A DNA stretch of 64,000 nt from Actinoplanes subtropicus (lineage in GTDB: Bacteria; Actinomycetota; Actinomycetes; Mycobacteriales; Micromonosporaceae): the NCBI RefSeq assembly GCF_000721705.1, contig NZ_JOJL01000011.1, positions 186,001-250,000 of the forward strand. Direction: 5' to 3'. Under the pieces are notes generated by a model. It searched no databases. It saw only the letters and a list, made by a program, of their open reading frames with translations, and had not been told where the DNA came from. Positions 53,329 to 61,685 of the stretch are shown piece after piece. The stretch's first letter is position 1; each line of letters starts with the position of its first letter. The position numbers and the translations under genes are program-made.

Positions 53329-53500
53329 ACCCTGCCTTTCCTGTTCGGTTCGCCGCCCCCGTGTCGTTCGGGCGACCATCGAAGACTAGTGATCCAGCTA
53401 CCGAGCGGAAGCCGTCCGTTAGGGCAGATTTCCACCCCAGGCGATCTTTCCCGTCGCTGGCCTCTCCGCCGGTGGGCGTGATGGTTCGCGTGGCCGTGGC

Positions 53501-53815
53501 ATGATCGCGGCGATGAGCGACGGGGCGCGGTTTGTCGATGAGTTCTCGGCCCGCCCACCGATCGCGGCGTTGCCCGAGTTCTCCGGCCTGCTCGGGTCGG
53601 CGACGCTCACGCCGGTGTCGGTCGCGGATAATGCGTACGAGTTGCTGGCGTGGGAGCCGGCGGAGCAACGACGAGGATGGCTCTGCCTGCCGCCCCAGGC
53701 TGCGGGCGGGGCGGCAGTCGCCGAGATCCACCGGCTTCGCGGATACGTTCGTTACCCGCTGGAAGCCGACTGTCCTGGCCGCCCTTGCTCAGCCCGATCT
53801 GACTCAAGAGCCTGA
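53501..53815 (+). pseudogene. Probable frameshifted hypothetical gene
   Basis: 104 codons from ATG 53501 (an internal ATG at 53513 is likelier). LPEFSGLLGSATLTPVSV and DNAYELLAWEPAEQRRGWLCLP look like real protein; after about codon 80 the sequence becomes implausible. The neighbouring plus-strand frame continues with coding character (FADTFVTRWKPTVLAALAQPDL), suggesting a one-base shift near 53735-53750. Either the gene is broken or the assembly has an indel. The frame would then run into the convergent TetR gene. Confidence 0.4.
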
Positions 53816-54484
53816 TGTTCGGTCGTCCGTGATCGATAGGCTGTCTGCTGGGTGGGAACGGCCGGTTGGTGACGCGTTTTGGTGGTGGCCGGCGAAGAGC
53901 CGGTCGACCTGTAGGTCGATCAGGTTCACGGCGTACTGCGGCGTGTATTGCCCGAGGAGGACGGGCGGTTGCAGTCCCTGGGCGCCGGCTACGAGGAAGG
54001 CCGCTTCGGCTTGCGGGTCCATGTCCGGGGTCACGTGGCCGAGTTCTTGGCCTTGGCGAAGCAGTGACGCGACCAGGTCTTCAAGTGTGTGCGGACTGTC
54101 CCGTACGGACTGGGCCAAGGCGCGATCGGTCAGGAAGCGCATGAAGTACGCGGCGTGCACGACTTGTGTCCGGCGCCGTTCGTCGTCCAGGGGAAGCAGC
54201 TCCAGCAGGATCGCCCGGACCGCGGCACGCGGGGATGGGTCGGGGCCGAGGTCGCTCATTCGCTGGGCTGCACGGCGTTCGGCGTCGGCGTTGAGGATCT
54301 CCAGCGCGCCCAGCAGCACGTGCTCGCGAGTGCCGAAGTAGTACTGCAACTGTCGTGCCGGGACGCCCGCTTCGGCCGCGACGTGACGCAAGGTGACGTC
54401 TTCCAGGCCGCCACGGGCGGCCAGCCGCCAGACGGCTTCGGCGAGTCGATGTCGACGTTGCTCATGGTCGACATGTCGGGGCAT
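53804..54484 (-). CDS. TetR family transcriptional regulator
   Basis: 226 residues. N-terminal HTH (RHRLAEAVWRLAARGGLEDVTLRHVAAEAGVPARQLQYYFGTREHVLLGAL, about 10-60) with the usual YYF after the recognition helix. The C-terminal ligand domain has no clear subfamily. It diverges from a small membrane-protein gene; an operator of two facing 14-bp arms lies at 54527-54565. Confidence 0.9.
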   Translation of the reverse strand: MPRHVDHEQRRHRLAEAVWRLAARGGLEDVTLRHVAAEAGVPARQLQYYFGTREHVLLGALEILNADAERRAAQRMSDLGPDPSPRAAVRAILLELLPLDDERRRTQVVHAAYFMRFLTDRALAQSVRDSPHTLEDLVASLLRQGQELGHVTPDMDPQAEAAFLVAGAQGLQPPVLLGQYTPQYAVNLIDLQVDRLFAGHHQNASPTGRSHPADSLSITDDRTSGS

Positions 54485-54526
54485 GCGGCTGTTCCTTCGG
54501 GCGGGGTTGCGACTCTCAACCGAGGT

Positions 54527-54565
54527 GGTTCGATCGTACCAATTCTGTTATGGTCCGATCGAACC
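54527..54565. promoter_or_regulatory. TetR operator candidate
   Basis: ggttcgatcgtacc (54527-54540) and ggtccgatcgaacc (54552-54565) are inverted copies with an 11-bp spacer and one mismatch; the second is itself nearly palindromic (atggtccgatcgaaccat). It lies between divergent starts at 54484 and 54598. Confidence 0.7.
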
Positions 54566-54597
54566 ATAACGTGGCTGCCGAGGAACGGGGGATCGCC

Positions 54598-54819
54598 ATG
54601 GGACGTGTCGTTGTGCTGATCGTGGGCATGGTTCTGCTGGTTCTAGGGGCTCAGGGTGGTATCCGCCTGCTCGCCGACCATGACAATGCCGGAGTCTTGC
54701 GATGGCTACCGGGCGGCTTCGCTGCCCAACTGGGCTGCTTCGCGGCGATGACCCTCGCCGGCGCCGCCTTGGCCGCTGTGGGCGGGGCGAACGTCCGTCG
54801 CTCGAACTCGGGCCGATGA
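54598..54819 (+). CDS. Small two-helix membrane protein under TetR control
   Basis: 73 residues from ATG 54598 (gaacggggg upstream). Two hydrophobic helices (VVVLIVGMVLLVLGAQGGI and LGCFAAMTLAGAALAAVGG) are joined by a polar loop LLADHDNAGVLRWLP. An upstream start at 54550 in frame would place coding sequence over the operator. No family is known. It is probably the target of the divergent TetR protein. Confidence 0.65.
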   Translation: MGRVVVLIVGMVLLVLGAQGGIRLLADHDNAGVLRWLPGGFAAQLGCFAAMTLAGAALAAVGGANVRRSNSGR

Positions 54820-55142
54820 CCAAGCCCTCCCGGCGACGCTCTATATCCAAGGAATCGAGTAGAGCCCGCGCGCCAACGCTGGCCGGGAAGCGTCGCCCTG
54901 GTCCGCGCCGGCGCCCGCTTCGAGAGTGGCAAGCTGGTCGAGCGTCATCCCGCCGATACGCCGCAGACGGCATTGGCATGAGCCGCCGGCCCACCACGCT
55001 CGTGGCTCTGGCCAGCGCCCGAGCGCGACAGTCCGGGCTCACCACATCCCAGCGAGCGTGACCATTGCGTACGTCACCGATGAGTTCGACCGGCACGCCG
55101 GGTCAATAGCAGCACAACGAACCTAGGGAAAGGACAATCCCA
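54820..55142. other. Intergenic stretch with no supported gene
   Basis: 323 bp between the small membrane protein and the MDMPI-family gene. Short frames exist on both strands but none has a ribosome site, a recognisable domain or a plausible length. The ribosome site ggaaaggacaat for the downstream gene lies at its right end. Confidence 0.6.
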
Positions 55143-55946
55143 GTGACCGAACTGAACGCGGAACGCGCCCGGACAGCGATCGTCGAACACACCCGGCGTC
55201 TGGCGGAATCAGCCGCCGAGGCCGGACCTGACGCCGCCGTTCCCACCGCCCCGGGGTGGACCATCACCGCTCTGGTCGAGCACGTGGGCCAGACCCAGCA
55301 CTGGGTGTCGGAGATCATCGAGCGGCGCGTCACGGAACCCGCGCAGTTGCCCACGCAGATGGCCGTGCTGCCCACCGACCCCGGCGAGTGGCAGGCATGG
55401 CTGTCGCAGTCCGCGCAGCGGGTCGCCGACGCGTGCTCCGATGAGGCACTCGACGCGCCGGTGTTCAACCCCGCGGCCGACGGGCGGTCCGGGACACGGT
55501 TCTGGATGTCCAGCATGCTCAACGAGGCGGTCGTCCACGGCTTTGACGCAGCCAACGCGGCGGGCCGGCCGGCCGACATCGACGCCGACATCGCCGCCGC
55601 ACTCATCAGCAACCACCTCGCGCTGCTCACCTCCCCCACGTGGGAGATGCAACGGTCCGAGTCCGCCCACGCCATCCGGGGCACCGGGCAGACCCTGCAA
55701 TGGCTGGCCACCGACACCGCGGACGGCGCTGGCGCTTGGTTCGTCGAACGGCGGCCTGACGGGGCGACATACCACCACGGCGCCGGGCAGGCCGATGTGA
55801 CGGTGACCGGCCCGGCACGATCGCTGCTGCTCACCCTGACCCGGCGGATACCCCTCAACGATCACAAAGCCATCGGCATCAGCGTCGACGGCGACGCCGA
55901 CCTCGCCCAACACTGGCTCGACAACACCGCACATGTCAGCGGCTGA
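55143..55946 (+). CDS. MDMPI/DinB-fold mycothiol-dependent-type protein
   Basis: 267 residues from GTG 55143. N-terminal helical domain of the maleylpyruvate-isomerase (DinB-like) class: PGWTITALVEHVGQTQHWVSEII (metal His), then MLNEAVVHGFDAANAAGRP (His) and a C-terminal SCP-like domain ending NDHKAIGISVDGDADLAQHWLDN. Mycothiol-dependent enzymes with this fold are typical of actinobacteria. Substrate unknown. The last 85 bp overlap the extended 3' end of the convergent Mth938-like gene. Confidence 0.85.
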   Translation: MTELNAERARTAIVEHTRRLAESAAEAGPDAAVPTAPGWTITALVEHVGQTQHWVSEIIERRVTEPAQLPTQMAVLPTDPGEWQAWLSQSAQRVADACSDEALDAPVFNPAADGRSGTRFWMSSMLNEAVVHGFDAANAAGRPADIDADIAAALISNHLALLTSPTWEMQRSESAHAIRGTGQTLQWLATDTADGAGAWFVERRPDGATYHHGAGQADVTVTGPARSLLLTLTRRIPLNDHKAIGISVDGDADLAQHWLDNTAHVSG

Positions 55947-56443
55947 CCGGCACCGCCACGCCACCGCCGCGACGAACAGACGTGCCATTTAGTGGGTTGG
56001 TGTGGGTAGCTCTGTGGAGATTCGCCGTGGCGGAGGTGCGGCTGAAGAGAATGTCCACGGTCTCGACCGGGGCGAGTTGGTCGGCAGGTGGAGTGAAACA
56101 GCCCAGCCACCACCGTGATCTCGCGCAACTGGTGGTACAGCGCGACCGCCGCCGTTGTCTCCGCCACGTGCACGGTCACACCCCGCGCCTCCAGCCATTC
56201 CACCGTCGCCTGTGGCACCTCGAGCCGCTTCTCCATCCCCTGCGAGAGCACCACCGTCACCGCGCCGGCGGCAACCAACTCCTCCACGTCGGCAGGCTGG
56301 ATACCCGGCGAGTGACGGGTACCAGTCTCAGCCCGATCCCACTCGCGGCCGCCTCCCGGCCACACCTTCAGATCCTTCACCACGCCGAGCCCATCAACCT
56401 CGAGCCGACCCCACGAGACCGCCAGAATCTCCGGTGGCGTCAC
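55862..56443 (-). CDS. Mth938-like domain protein with extended C-terminus
   Basis: 193 residues from GTG 56443. Residues 1-120 make a complete Mth938/NDUFAF3-like domain (ILAVSWGRLEVDGLGVVKDLKVWPGG, PADVEELVAAGAVTVVLSQGM, VEWLEARGVTVHVAETTAAVALY). Family members end at a conserved ...GLFHSTC; here the Cys codon (56086-56084) is followed by CGA instead of a stop, and 73 further residues without family homology are read, running into the MDMPI gene. A TGA-to-CGA change is the simplest cause. Function of the family is poorly known. Confidence 0.7.
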   Translation of the reverse strand: MTPPEILAVSWGRLEVDGLGVVKDLKVWPGGGREWDRAETGTRHSPGIQPADVEELVAAGAVTVVLSQGMEKRLEVPQATVEWLEARGVTVHVAETTAAVALYHQLREITVVAGLFHSTCRPTRPGRDRGHSLQPHLRHGESPQSYPHQPTKWHVCSSRRWRGGAGQPLTCAVLSSQCWARSASPSTLMPMAL

Positions 56444-56822
56444 ATCAGCAACCTACCGCCGCGGCCCAAGGATTCCGGCCTCGGCGGGCGGCTGCAGTTC
56501 CCCCTCCATCGACTTCCAGCAGGGCAGCGGCCGCGGGATGAGGATACGGGTCAATGCGAGGCGTTCGCGCCTCGCAAAACGGCCTGTTCCTCTACGCGAT
56601 CGAGGATCCTCGACACGGGGTGGTCCTTGGCGGTACCGAGTGGGCCGGCGTTGACGAGACTGACCCAGACGAGTCGCCACCACCGTAGGGCTTCTACCAG
56701 ACGGTCAACGGCTACCCACGCGCTTGGACCCGACCTGCGTCACACGAGCGGCGCACGCCGCCCCGCAGCGCGCACCATCTACGGCGAATGTATGTGCGGC
56801 GCACAGCGTGCAAAGAGACCCG
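56444..56822. other. Intergenic stretch with no supported gene
   Basis: 379 bp between a start at 56443 and a convergent stop at 56823. Short frames exist on both strands without recognisable domains. It may include the promoter of the Mth938-like gene at its left end. No clear hairpin or repeat was found. Confidence 0.5.
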
Positions 56823-57164
56823 TCAGCCCGTCGGTGATTTGCCATCCAGTATGCGAGTGCGCCGCGCCTCGTAATCCTGGGCGGAGAGGACACCCAGACC
56901 GCAATAGGCACCGTGGTCGTCGCAACTGAATCCGACCGCGAAACTGGCGACCGCTTCCTCGAGTCCGACCCAGGTGACCAGAACGTGCTGTGGCACCGGC
57001 TCGGAGATCACGCCGGGGTGGCCGTGCCACATGCGATCGCACCGGGGCTCGGCATCTCCGGCGTGGACCATCGTGACATCGAGGCCGCTCTCCGTGGGAC
57101 CGAGGTACTCCACGAAGAGCCCAGCGGACAGCCGGGAAATGTCCAAGACGTCAGGCTCGGCCAT
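56823..57164 (-). CDS. Small SHOCT-like protein
   Basis: 113 residues from ATG 57164. The body (ISRLSAGLFVEYLGPTESGLDVTMVHAG, then VLVTWVGLEEAVASFAVGFSCDDHG) is beta-rich, and the end (LGVLSAQDYEARRTRILDG) matches the SHOCT pattern of a short helical oligomerisation motif. No membrane segment. An upstream in-frame start at 57209 is possible. Function unknown. Confidence 0.6.
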   Translation of the reverse strand: MAEPDVLDISRLSAGLFVEYLGPTESGLDVTMVHAGDAEPRCDRMWHGHPGVISEPVPQHVLVTWVGLEEAVASFAVGFSCDDHGAYCGLGVLSAQDYEARRTRILDGKSPTG

Positions 57165-57230
57165 CAATAAGAGGTTACTTGACGGTGAGACCGCGTCCGT
57201 TGATCGCATCAGGCAACGTGGACCGACGGA

Positions 57231-57917
57231 TCAGGCGCCGATGAGGTGCTCGGCGGGCGCGCGGCTGGTGTGCAGGTCCCAATACAGGCGTGCGATGTCG
57301 TCGGGTTCCTTGAGCGAAGCGCCGTCCGGTGCGCCGGGCGTGCCGGCGATCCAGGCGCCGATCGCGACATGGCCGGCGTAGACCCCCTTGTCGGCCAGCG
57401 CGGCGTTGAGGGTGAGGGCCCACTTGCGCAGGGCCGCGCCCGCCATGCCGGCGCTCACGAAGACCGGCGCGGGTGTAACCGATGATGCCCCGGTGGTGTA
57501 CAGCAGTGTTCCGGTGCCGACGCTCAGCATCGCCGGCAGCACCGCGCGGGTCGCGGTGATCGCGCCGTAGCAGATGCTTTCGATCTGCGGCACGAGGTTG
57601 TCCACGGTGACGTCCAGGGCTCCGGTGCTGCGTACGGCTTGGCTGCTGCCTGCCGGCGGGGCGGCGTAGTGCAACACGTCGATTCCGCCGAACCGTCCCG
57701 CCGCCGTGTCCAGGGCTGCGGCCAGCGCGGCGTGGTCGGTGACGTCGGCGGGAAAGCCTGCGGTCTTGACACCTTCGGCCGACAGTTGCTCGGTGAGCAC
57801 ACCGAGTCGCTCGTTCGAGCGGGCGATCAGTGCGACGTCGAAGCCGTGACTCCCGAAGATTCTCCCGAGGGACAGGCCGAGGCGGGTTCCGGCGGCGACG
57901 AGTGCGATCGCGGGCAT
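57231..57917 (-). CDS. Short-chain dehydrogenase/reductase
   Basis: 228 residues. SDR fold with an altered cofactor motif: ALVAAGTRLGLSLGRIFG replaces the usual TGxxxGxG. Further motifs are FPADVTDHAALAAAL, HYAAPPAGSS (usual NNAG) and TTGASSVTPAPVFVSAGMAGAALRKW, where the catalytic YxxxK Tyr is absent. It may be an atypical SDR or an inactive member. Divergent from the LysR gene, which probably regulates it. Confidence 0.78.
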   Translation of the reverse strand: MPAIALVAAGTRLGLSLGRIFGSHGFDVALIARSNERLGVLTEQLSAEGVKTAGFPADVTDHAALAAALDTAAGRFGGIDVLHYAAPPAGSSQAVRSTGALDVTVDNLVPQIESICYGAITATRAVLPAMLSVGTGTLLYTTGASSVTPAPVFVSAGMAGAALRKWALTLNAALADKGVYAGHVAIGAWIAGTPGAPDGASLKEPDDIARLYWDLHTSRAPAEHLIGA

Positions 57918-58032
57918 GGTGATCTCCTTGGAGGGGGTCGCCCGCCAGCCACCTGACGGGACGGCCTCACCTCATCACCGGTGTGCACCATGCGTCCAAG
58001 ACCAACCGGGCGACGATCGATAACCTGGAGGA

Positions 58033-58869
58033 ATGGACCGGTTGGAGACGCGGGAACTGGCGTACTTCCTGGCTGTTGCCGAGGAACTGCACTTCGGCCG
58101 CGCCGCAACCCGACTGGGCATCGCGCAGCCCGCGCTGTCCAAGACGATCCGCCAACTGGAACGCAGGCTGGGCGTCACCCTGTTGGAGCGGACCAGCCGC
58201 GCGGTCGCGCTGACCGAGGCCGGCCGGGTGCTGACCCGCGAGGCACGCGTCGCGTTGGACGCGCTATCAGCCGCGGCGCTGCGCACGCAGCGGGCCGGCA
58301 TCCGCGAGCCGCGTCTGGTGCTGGCCATGAAGCCCGGCGGTGACGGCGGCCTGCTCCCGGCCATCCTCGCCGAGTACGAACGCCAACCAGAGGTACTGCC
58401 GGTCGAGGTGGCCTTCGACGCCGACGGTGCCCGGTCGCTGCGCGAAGGACGGGCGGACGCCGCGCTGCTCTACGCGCCGCCGGACGACTTGCCGGGCCTG
58501 GACACCGAAACGCTGCTGACTGAGGCACCGGTCGCTGTGCTACCCACCTCCCACCCGCTCGCCCGGCGGACCAGCCTGCAGATGGCTGACCTGGCCGGCG
58601 AATGCCTGCACCGCAAGCCCACCGATCCCGACGCGATGCAGAGCATCAGTGCGCTGATGCATCTGATCGCCCTCGGGCGCAAGGTCGCCGTGCTGCCCCG
58701 GGTGCTGACGACGCCACTACGCGACGATCTGACCACGGTCCCCGTGGTGGACGTCCCACCAAGCGTCCTCCTGCTCGCCTGGCCCGCGCACAGCACCTCC
58801 CCGTCCGTCGCGGCCCTCGCACGCGCCGCCACAACCGCTACGCGCCCAACCCATTCGCGTCGCCCGTGA
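58033..58869 (+). CDS. LysR family transcriptional regulator
   Basis: 278 residues. N-terminal HTH (ELAYFLAVAEELHFGRAATRLGIAQPALSKTIRQLERRLGVTLLERTSRAVALTEAG) is standard LysR. The ligand domain (ARSLREGRADAALLY and VAVLPTSHPLARR) is shorter than average and ends in a Thr/Pro-rich tail. It probably controls the divergent SDR gene; the gap between starts is 115 bp. Confidence 0.9.
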   Translation: MDRLETRELAYFLAVAEELHFGRAATRLGIAQPALSKTIRQLERRLGVTLLERTSRAVALTEAGRVLTREARVALDALSAAALRTQRAGIREPRLVLAMKPGGDGGLLPAILAEYERQPEVLPVEVAFDADGARSLREGRADAALLYAPPDDLPGLDTETLLTEAPVAVLPTSHPLARRTSLQMADLAGECLHRKPTDPDAMQSISALMHLIALGRKVAVLPRVLTTPLRDDLTTVPVVDVPPSVLLLAWPAHSTSPSVAALARAATTATRPTHSRRP

Positions 58870-59247
58870 TCGCACGTTGTACCACTTCGTGATCGGCGGG
58901 GGCCCAGCCCGCGGGCGCGGTCGTCGGTAAGATCAGACGGTCGTGGCAGGAGCGCGGGCGCAGCGACCGTCGTCCAGCAGCAGCGTGTGTGCCTCGGGCA
59001 GCGGGCGTCCGGCGGCAGTTCGAGCAGTCAGCCGGGGTTGAGGAGGTTCGGGTCGACCAGCCGCCCGCCGTCCGGCTGCAGCCGGTCCCGGTTGAGCGCG
59101 AAGATCTCCTGCGACCGCAGCTCCGAGTCGCCGGGCAGGGTCATCGGTTCACGGAGGATCGGGCGGAGATCGCGCGGATCCGGAACTGTCGATTAATATC
59201 TCCGCGACGCGCTGGGCTTACGGGCCGCGCGCCAATAGCGTGCAGTC
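58870..59247. other. Intergenic region holding a gene fragment
   Basis: 378 bp with no full gene. The part at 59028-59144 is the 3' end of a reading frame that looks like a decayed oxidoreductase gene. The rest holds nothing I recognise. Confidence 0.6.
59028..59144 (-). pseudogene. 3' fragment of FAD-linked oxidoreductase gene
   Basis: On the minus strand a 38-codon frame from ATG 59144 to TGA 59028 ends with LNRDRLQPDGGRLVDPNLLNPG, a typical C-terminal DPxGLLNPG-like ending of FAD-linked oxidases. No upstream part of such a gene exists nearby; the adjacent region is the promoter side of the DUF1996 gene. It is most likely a remnant of a deleted gene. Confidence 0.45.
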
Positions 59248-60234
59248 ATGGGCAATGCGTCTGCGGGGCGGGACCGCACCGCGGCGGCGCGTCGCGCGAC
59301 CGTGGCGCTGGTAGTGCTCGTGGAGTTGCTGCTGCTCACCGCCGTGCTGGTGGCGACGCGCCGGCTGCCGGGCGCCCAGCCCGCCGCCGGCGCCGATCGC
59401 GGCCGGGTCGACATTGCGGACGTGCCGGAGCCGGGGCCCGAACCGGCCGCGCTGCCCGGCGCCGCCACCGGGACGTACACGTGGAATTGCGGACACAACG
59501 CCGAGGGCCATCGCAACAGCGCGAACGTGGTCGCCTCACCCGGAAAGGTGCCGCCGCAACTGCACGCGCACGAGTACGTCGGCAACCTCTCCACCGATGA
59601 CGACTCGACCGACGCCAGCCTGGCGGCGGCCAGGACCACCTGCGACAACGGCGATCAGTCCACCTATTTCTGGCCGGTTCTGCTGGTCCGCGGCGCCGGG
59701 ATGGACGGGCACGGCCAGGTCCGTACGCCCGCCTCGGTGGTCTTGACCTTTCTCGGCAACCCGGTCGCGCCGGTCGTGGCCATGCCGCGCTTTCTGCGCG
59801 CGGCCGTCGGCAACGCGCGGGCGCTGACCGAGCCGATGCTCGCCACCAGTCCGACGTGGACCTGCTCCAGCACGCCGCGGCGCCGCACCGACGGCTATCC
59901 CCGATGCCCGGCCGGTGATCAGGTGCTGCGGGTCTTCGAGTTCCCGAGCTGCTGGGACGGCCGGCGGCTGGACAGCCCCGATCACCGCGCGCACCTGGTC
60001 GCGCCGGGGCCCGGGGGCGCCTGCCCGCACGCGACCTTCCCGGTGCCGCGCCTGCGCATGACGGTCGCCTACGATGTGCCGGCCGGCGCCGACTTCGTGG
60101 TCGACGCGTTTCCCGACCAGAACTACGACTCCCGTACGGATCACGCGTTCTTCATCAGCATCGTGCCCGACCGGGTGATGGCCCAGGTGGTCCGGTGCCT
60201 GAACTCGGGCCGTACGTGTTCATCGGAAACTTAG
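59248..60234 (+). CDS. DUF1996 secreted or membrane-anchored protein
   Basis: 328 residues. One N-terminal membrane helix (TVALVVLVELLLLTAVLVAT), then the DUF1996 domain: HAHEYVGNLSTDDDST, TCDNGDQSTYFWPVLL, RVFEFPSCWDGRRLDSPDHRAHL, HATFPVPRLRMTVAYDVP and Cys pairs that likely form disulfides. DUF1996 proteins occur in actinobacteria and fungi with no firmly known activity. It precedes the sigma/anti-sigma pair but ends right at their promoter. Confidence 0.85.
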   Translation: MGNASAGRDRTAAARRATVALVVLVELLLLTAVLVATRRLPGAQPAAGADRGRVDIADVPEPGPEPAALPGAATGTYTWNCGHNAEGHRNSANVVASPGKVPPQLHAHEYVGNLSTDDDSTDASLAAARTTCDNGDQSTYFWPVLLVRGAGMDGHGQVRTPASVVLTFLGNPVAPVVAMPRFLRAAVGNARALTEPMLATSPTWTCSSTPRRRTDGYPRCPAGDQVLRVFEFPSCWDGRRLDSPDHRAHLVAPGPGGACPHATFPVPRLRMTVAYDVPAGADFVVDAFPDQNYDSRTDHAFFISIVPDRVMAQVVRCLNSGRTCSSET

Positions 60235-60260
60235 TGAACCGTTTCGGTCGGCGGACCGTA
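60235..60260 (+). promoter_or_regulatory. ECF-type autoregulated promoter
   Basis: TGAACC (60235-60240), exactly 16 bp, then CGTA (60257-60260), 56 bp before the sigma gene start. This matches SigL-type ECF promoters (TGAACC, 16-18 bp, CGT). The -35 begins on the base after the DUF1996 stop codon. Confidence 0.65.
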
Positions 60261-60315
60261 GCTCAAGTGACCGCAGGAGACGCACCGCCGGTGCGGCCAG
60301 GGAGGGCGGACATCG

Positions 60316-60867
60316 ATGGTCAGGTTGCGGACGCCCCGGCGTCAGGCATCCAGCGACGAGGCACTGGTCCGATCGCTGTACGAACAGCACGGCGGGGCGC
60401 TGCTCGCCTACGCCACCCGGCTCACCGGGGATCGGGCCACGGCCGAGGACGTACTGCAGGAGACGTTGATCCGGGCCTGGCGCAACGCCGGCTCGCTGAC
60501 CGAGTCGGCCGGGTCCATCCGGGGCTGGCTGTTCACGGTCGCGCGGAACGTCATAACGGACAAGATGCGGGCGAAGGCGGCCCGGCCCACCGAGGTGGTG
60601 GAGACCGAGGCGACCGTACCGGTGGAGCGTGACCACGCCGATCGGGTGGTCGACTCGATGGTGGCCTACCAGGCCCTGGAGCACCTGTCCGACGAGCATC
60701 GCAGCGTCCTTGTGGAGATCTACTTCCACGGGCGCTCGGTGACCGAGACCGCGCAGGTGCTCGGCATCCCGGCGGGGACGGTGAAGTCCCGCAGCCACAA
60801 TGCGATGAAGAACCTCAGAGACCTGTTGCACAGGCGGCCGGTCGCCCTGGAGGGGGTTGCCGGATGA
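60316..60867 (+). CDS. ECF sigma factor (SigL-like)
   Basis: 183 residues. Region 2 (SLYEQHGGALLAYATRLTGDRATAEDVLQETLIRAWRNAGSL, then IRGWLFTVARNVITDKMRAKAARP) and region 4 (LEHLSDEHRSVLVEIYFHGRSVTETAQVLGIPAGTVKSRSHNAMKNLRDLLH) are complete. It is the SigL/RslA type by its partner and promoter. The stop overlaps the anti-sigma start (ATGA), and the promoter at 60235-60260 fits its own presumed consensus, so positive autoregulation is likely. Confidence 0.9.
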   Translation: MVRLRTPRRQASSDEALVRSLYEQHGGALLAYATRLTGDRATAEDVLQETLIRAWRNAGSLTESAGSIRGWLFTVARNVITDKMRAKAARPTEVVETEATVPVERDHADRVVDSMVAYQALEHLSDEHRSVLVEIYFHGRSVTETAQVLGIPAGTVKSRSHNAMKNLRDLLHRRPVALEGVAG

Positions 60868-61568
60868 CTACCGATGCACACGATGCGCGCCTGGTCGGCG
60901 CGTACGTGCTCAACACCATGGATCCCAGCGAGCGGGCCGAGATGGATGAGCATTTGACGGGATGCGCCGCGTGCCGGACCGAACTGGCCGAGCTCGAGGC
61001 GGTGCGGGACGTGCTGGGCGAGATCCCCCCGGAGGCGCTGCTGCACGAGCCGCCGGACGCCGATCTGGTGCTGCAGCGGACGCTCCGGCAGATCCGTACG
61101 GAGAAGAACTCCGCCGGAAACATGCGGCGCGGGCTGGCGATCGCGGCCGCGACGGTCGGCATCCTCGGCGCGGTCGCCGTGGGCGTCGGCGTCGGGCGCG
61201 CCACTTCCCACTCGCCCGGCGGGGTCGTGGCGGGGCCCACGGCCACCGTGTCGGTGCAGCCTGGGACCCGGACGGGCACGGTCGTCGACCCGCGCACCAA
61301 CGCGCGGCTGACGGCCTCGCTGACTCCGGCCGCCGGGTGGGTACGGGTCAACGCCTCGATCACCGGCATCCCGGCCGGGGAGAACTGCCGGCTGCTGCTG
61401 GTCGGCCGGGACGGCAGCCGCGAGGTCGCGGGCGGCTGGGTGGTGTCGCCGCAGGGCGCGACCGACGGCACCAACCTGGACGGCAGCGTCGCGATCCCCC
61501 CGGCCGACGTGGTCGCCGTGGAGGTCCGCGACACCGCCGGAAAGACCTTCGTCCACCTCGACATCTGA
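60864..61568 (+). CDS. Zinc-binding anti-sigma factor (RslA-like)
   Basis: 234 residues. N-terminal ZAS motif (HxxxCxxC in DEHLTGCAACRTELAEL, with an upstream His in HDARLVGAYVLN), one membrane helix (GLAIAAATVGILGAVAVGVGVG) and an extracytoplasmic sensor domain (LTASLTPAAGWVRVNASITG, then NCRLLLVGRDGSREVAGGW). It holds the cognate sigma until oxidation or another signal releases it. Co-translated with the sigma. Confidence 0.9.
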   Translation: MTTDAHDARLVGAYVLNTMDPSERAEMDEHLTGCAACRTELAELEAVRDVLGEIPPEALLHEPPDADLVLQRTLRQIRTEKNSAGNMRRGLAIAAATVGILGAVAVGVGVGRATSHSPGGVVAGPTATVSVQPGTRTGTVVDPRTNARLTASLTPAAGWVRVNASITGIPAGENCRLLLVGRDGSREVAGGWVVSPQGATDGTNLDGSVAIPPADVVAVEVRDTAGKTFVHLDI

Positions 61569-61572
61569 TCGG

Positions 61573-61612
61573 CCACGGCGAGCTCGGCCCCGGGTGGGCG
61601 AGCTCGCCGTGG
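61573..61612. terminator. Bidirectional hairpin terminator
   Basis: A perfect 14-bp stem (ccacggcgagctcg / cgagctcgccgtgg) with a 12-nt loop lies 5 bp after the anti-sigma stop and 73 bp from the stop of the convergent hydrolase gene. Confidence 0.7.
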
Positions 61613-61685
61613 ATCAGCTGGATCGGGGTCCCCGGAGAGACATCTCGGGGTCGGACGGGGCCGCCATGCGGCCGGTTCCCGGTGT

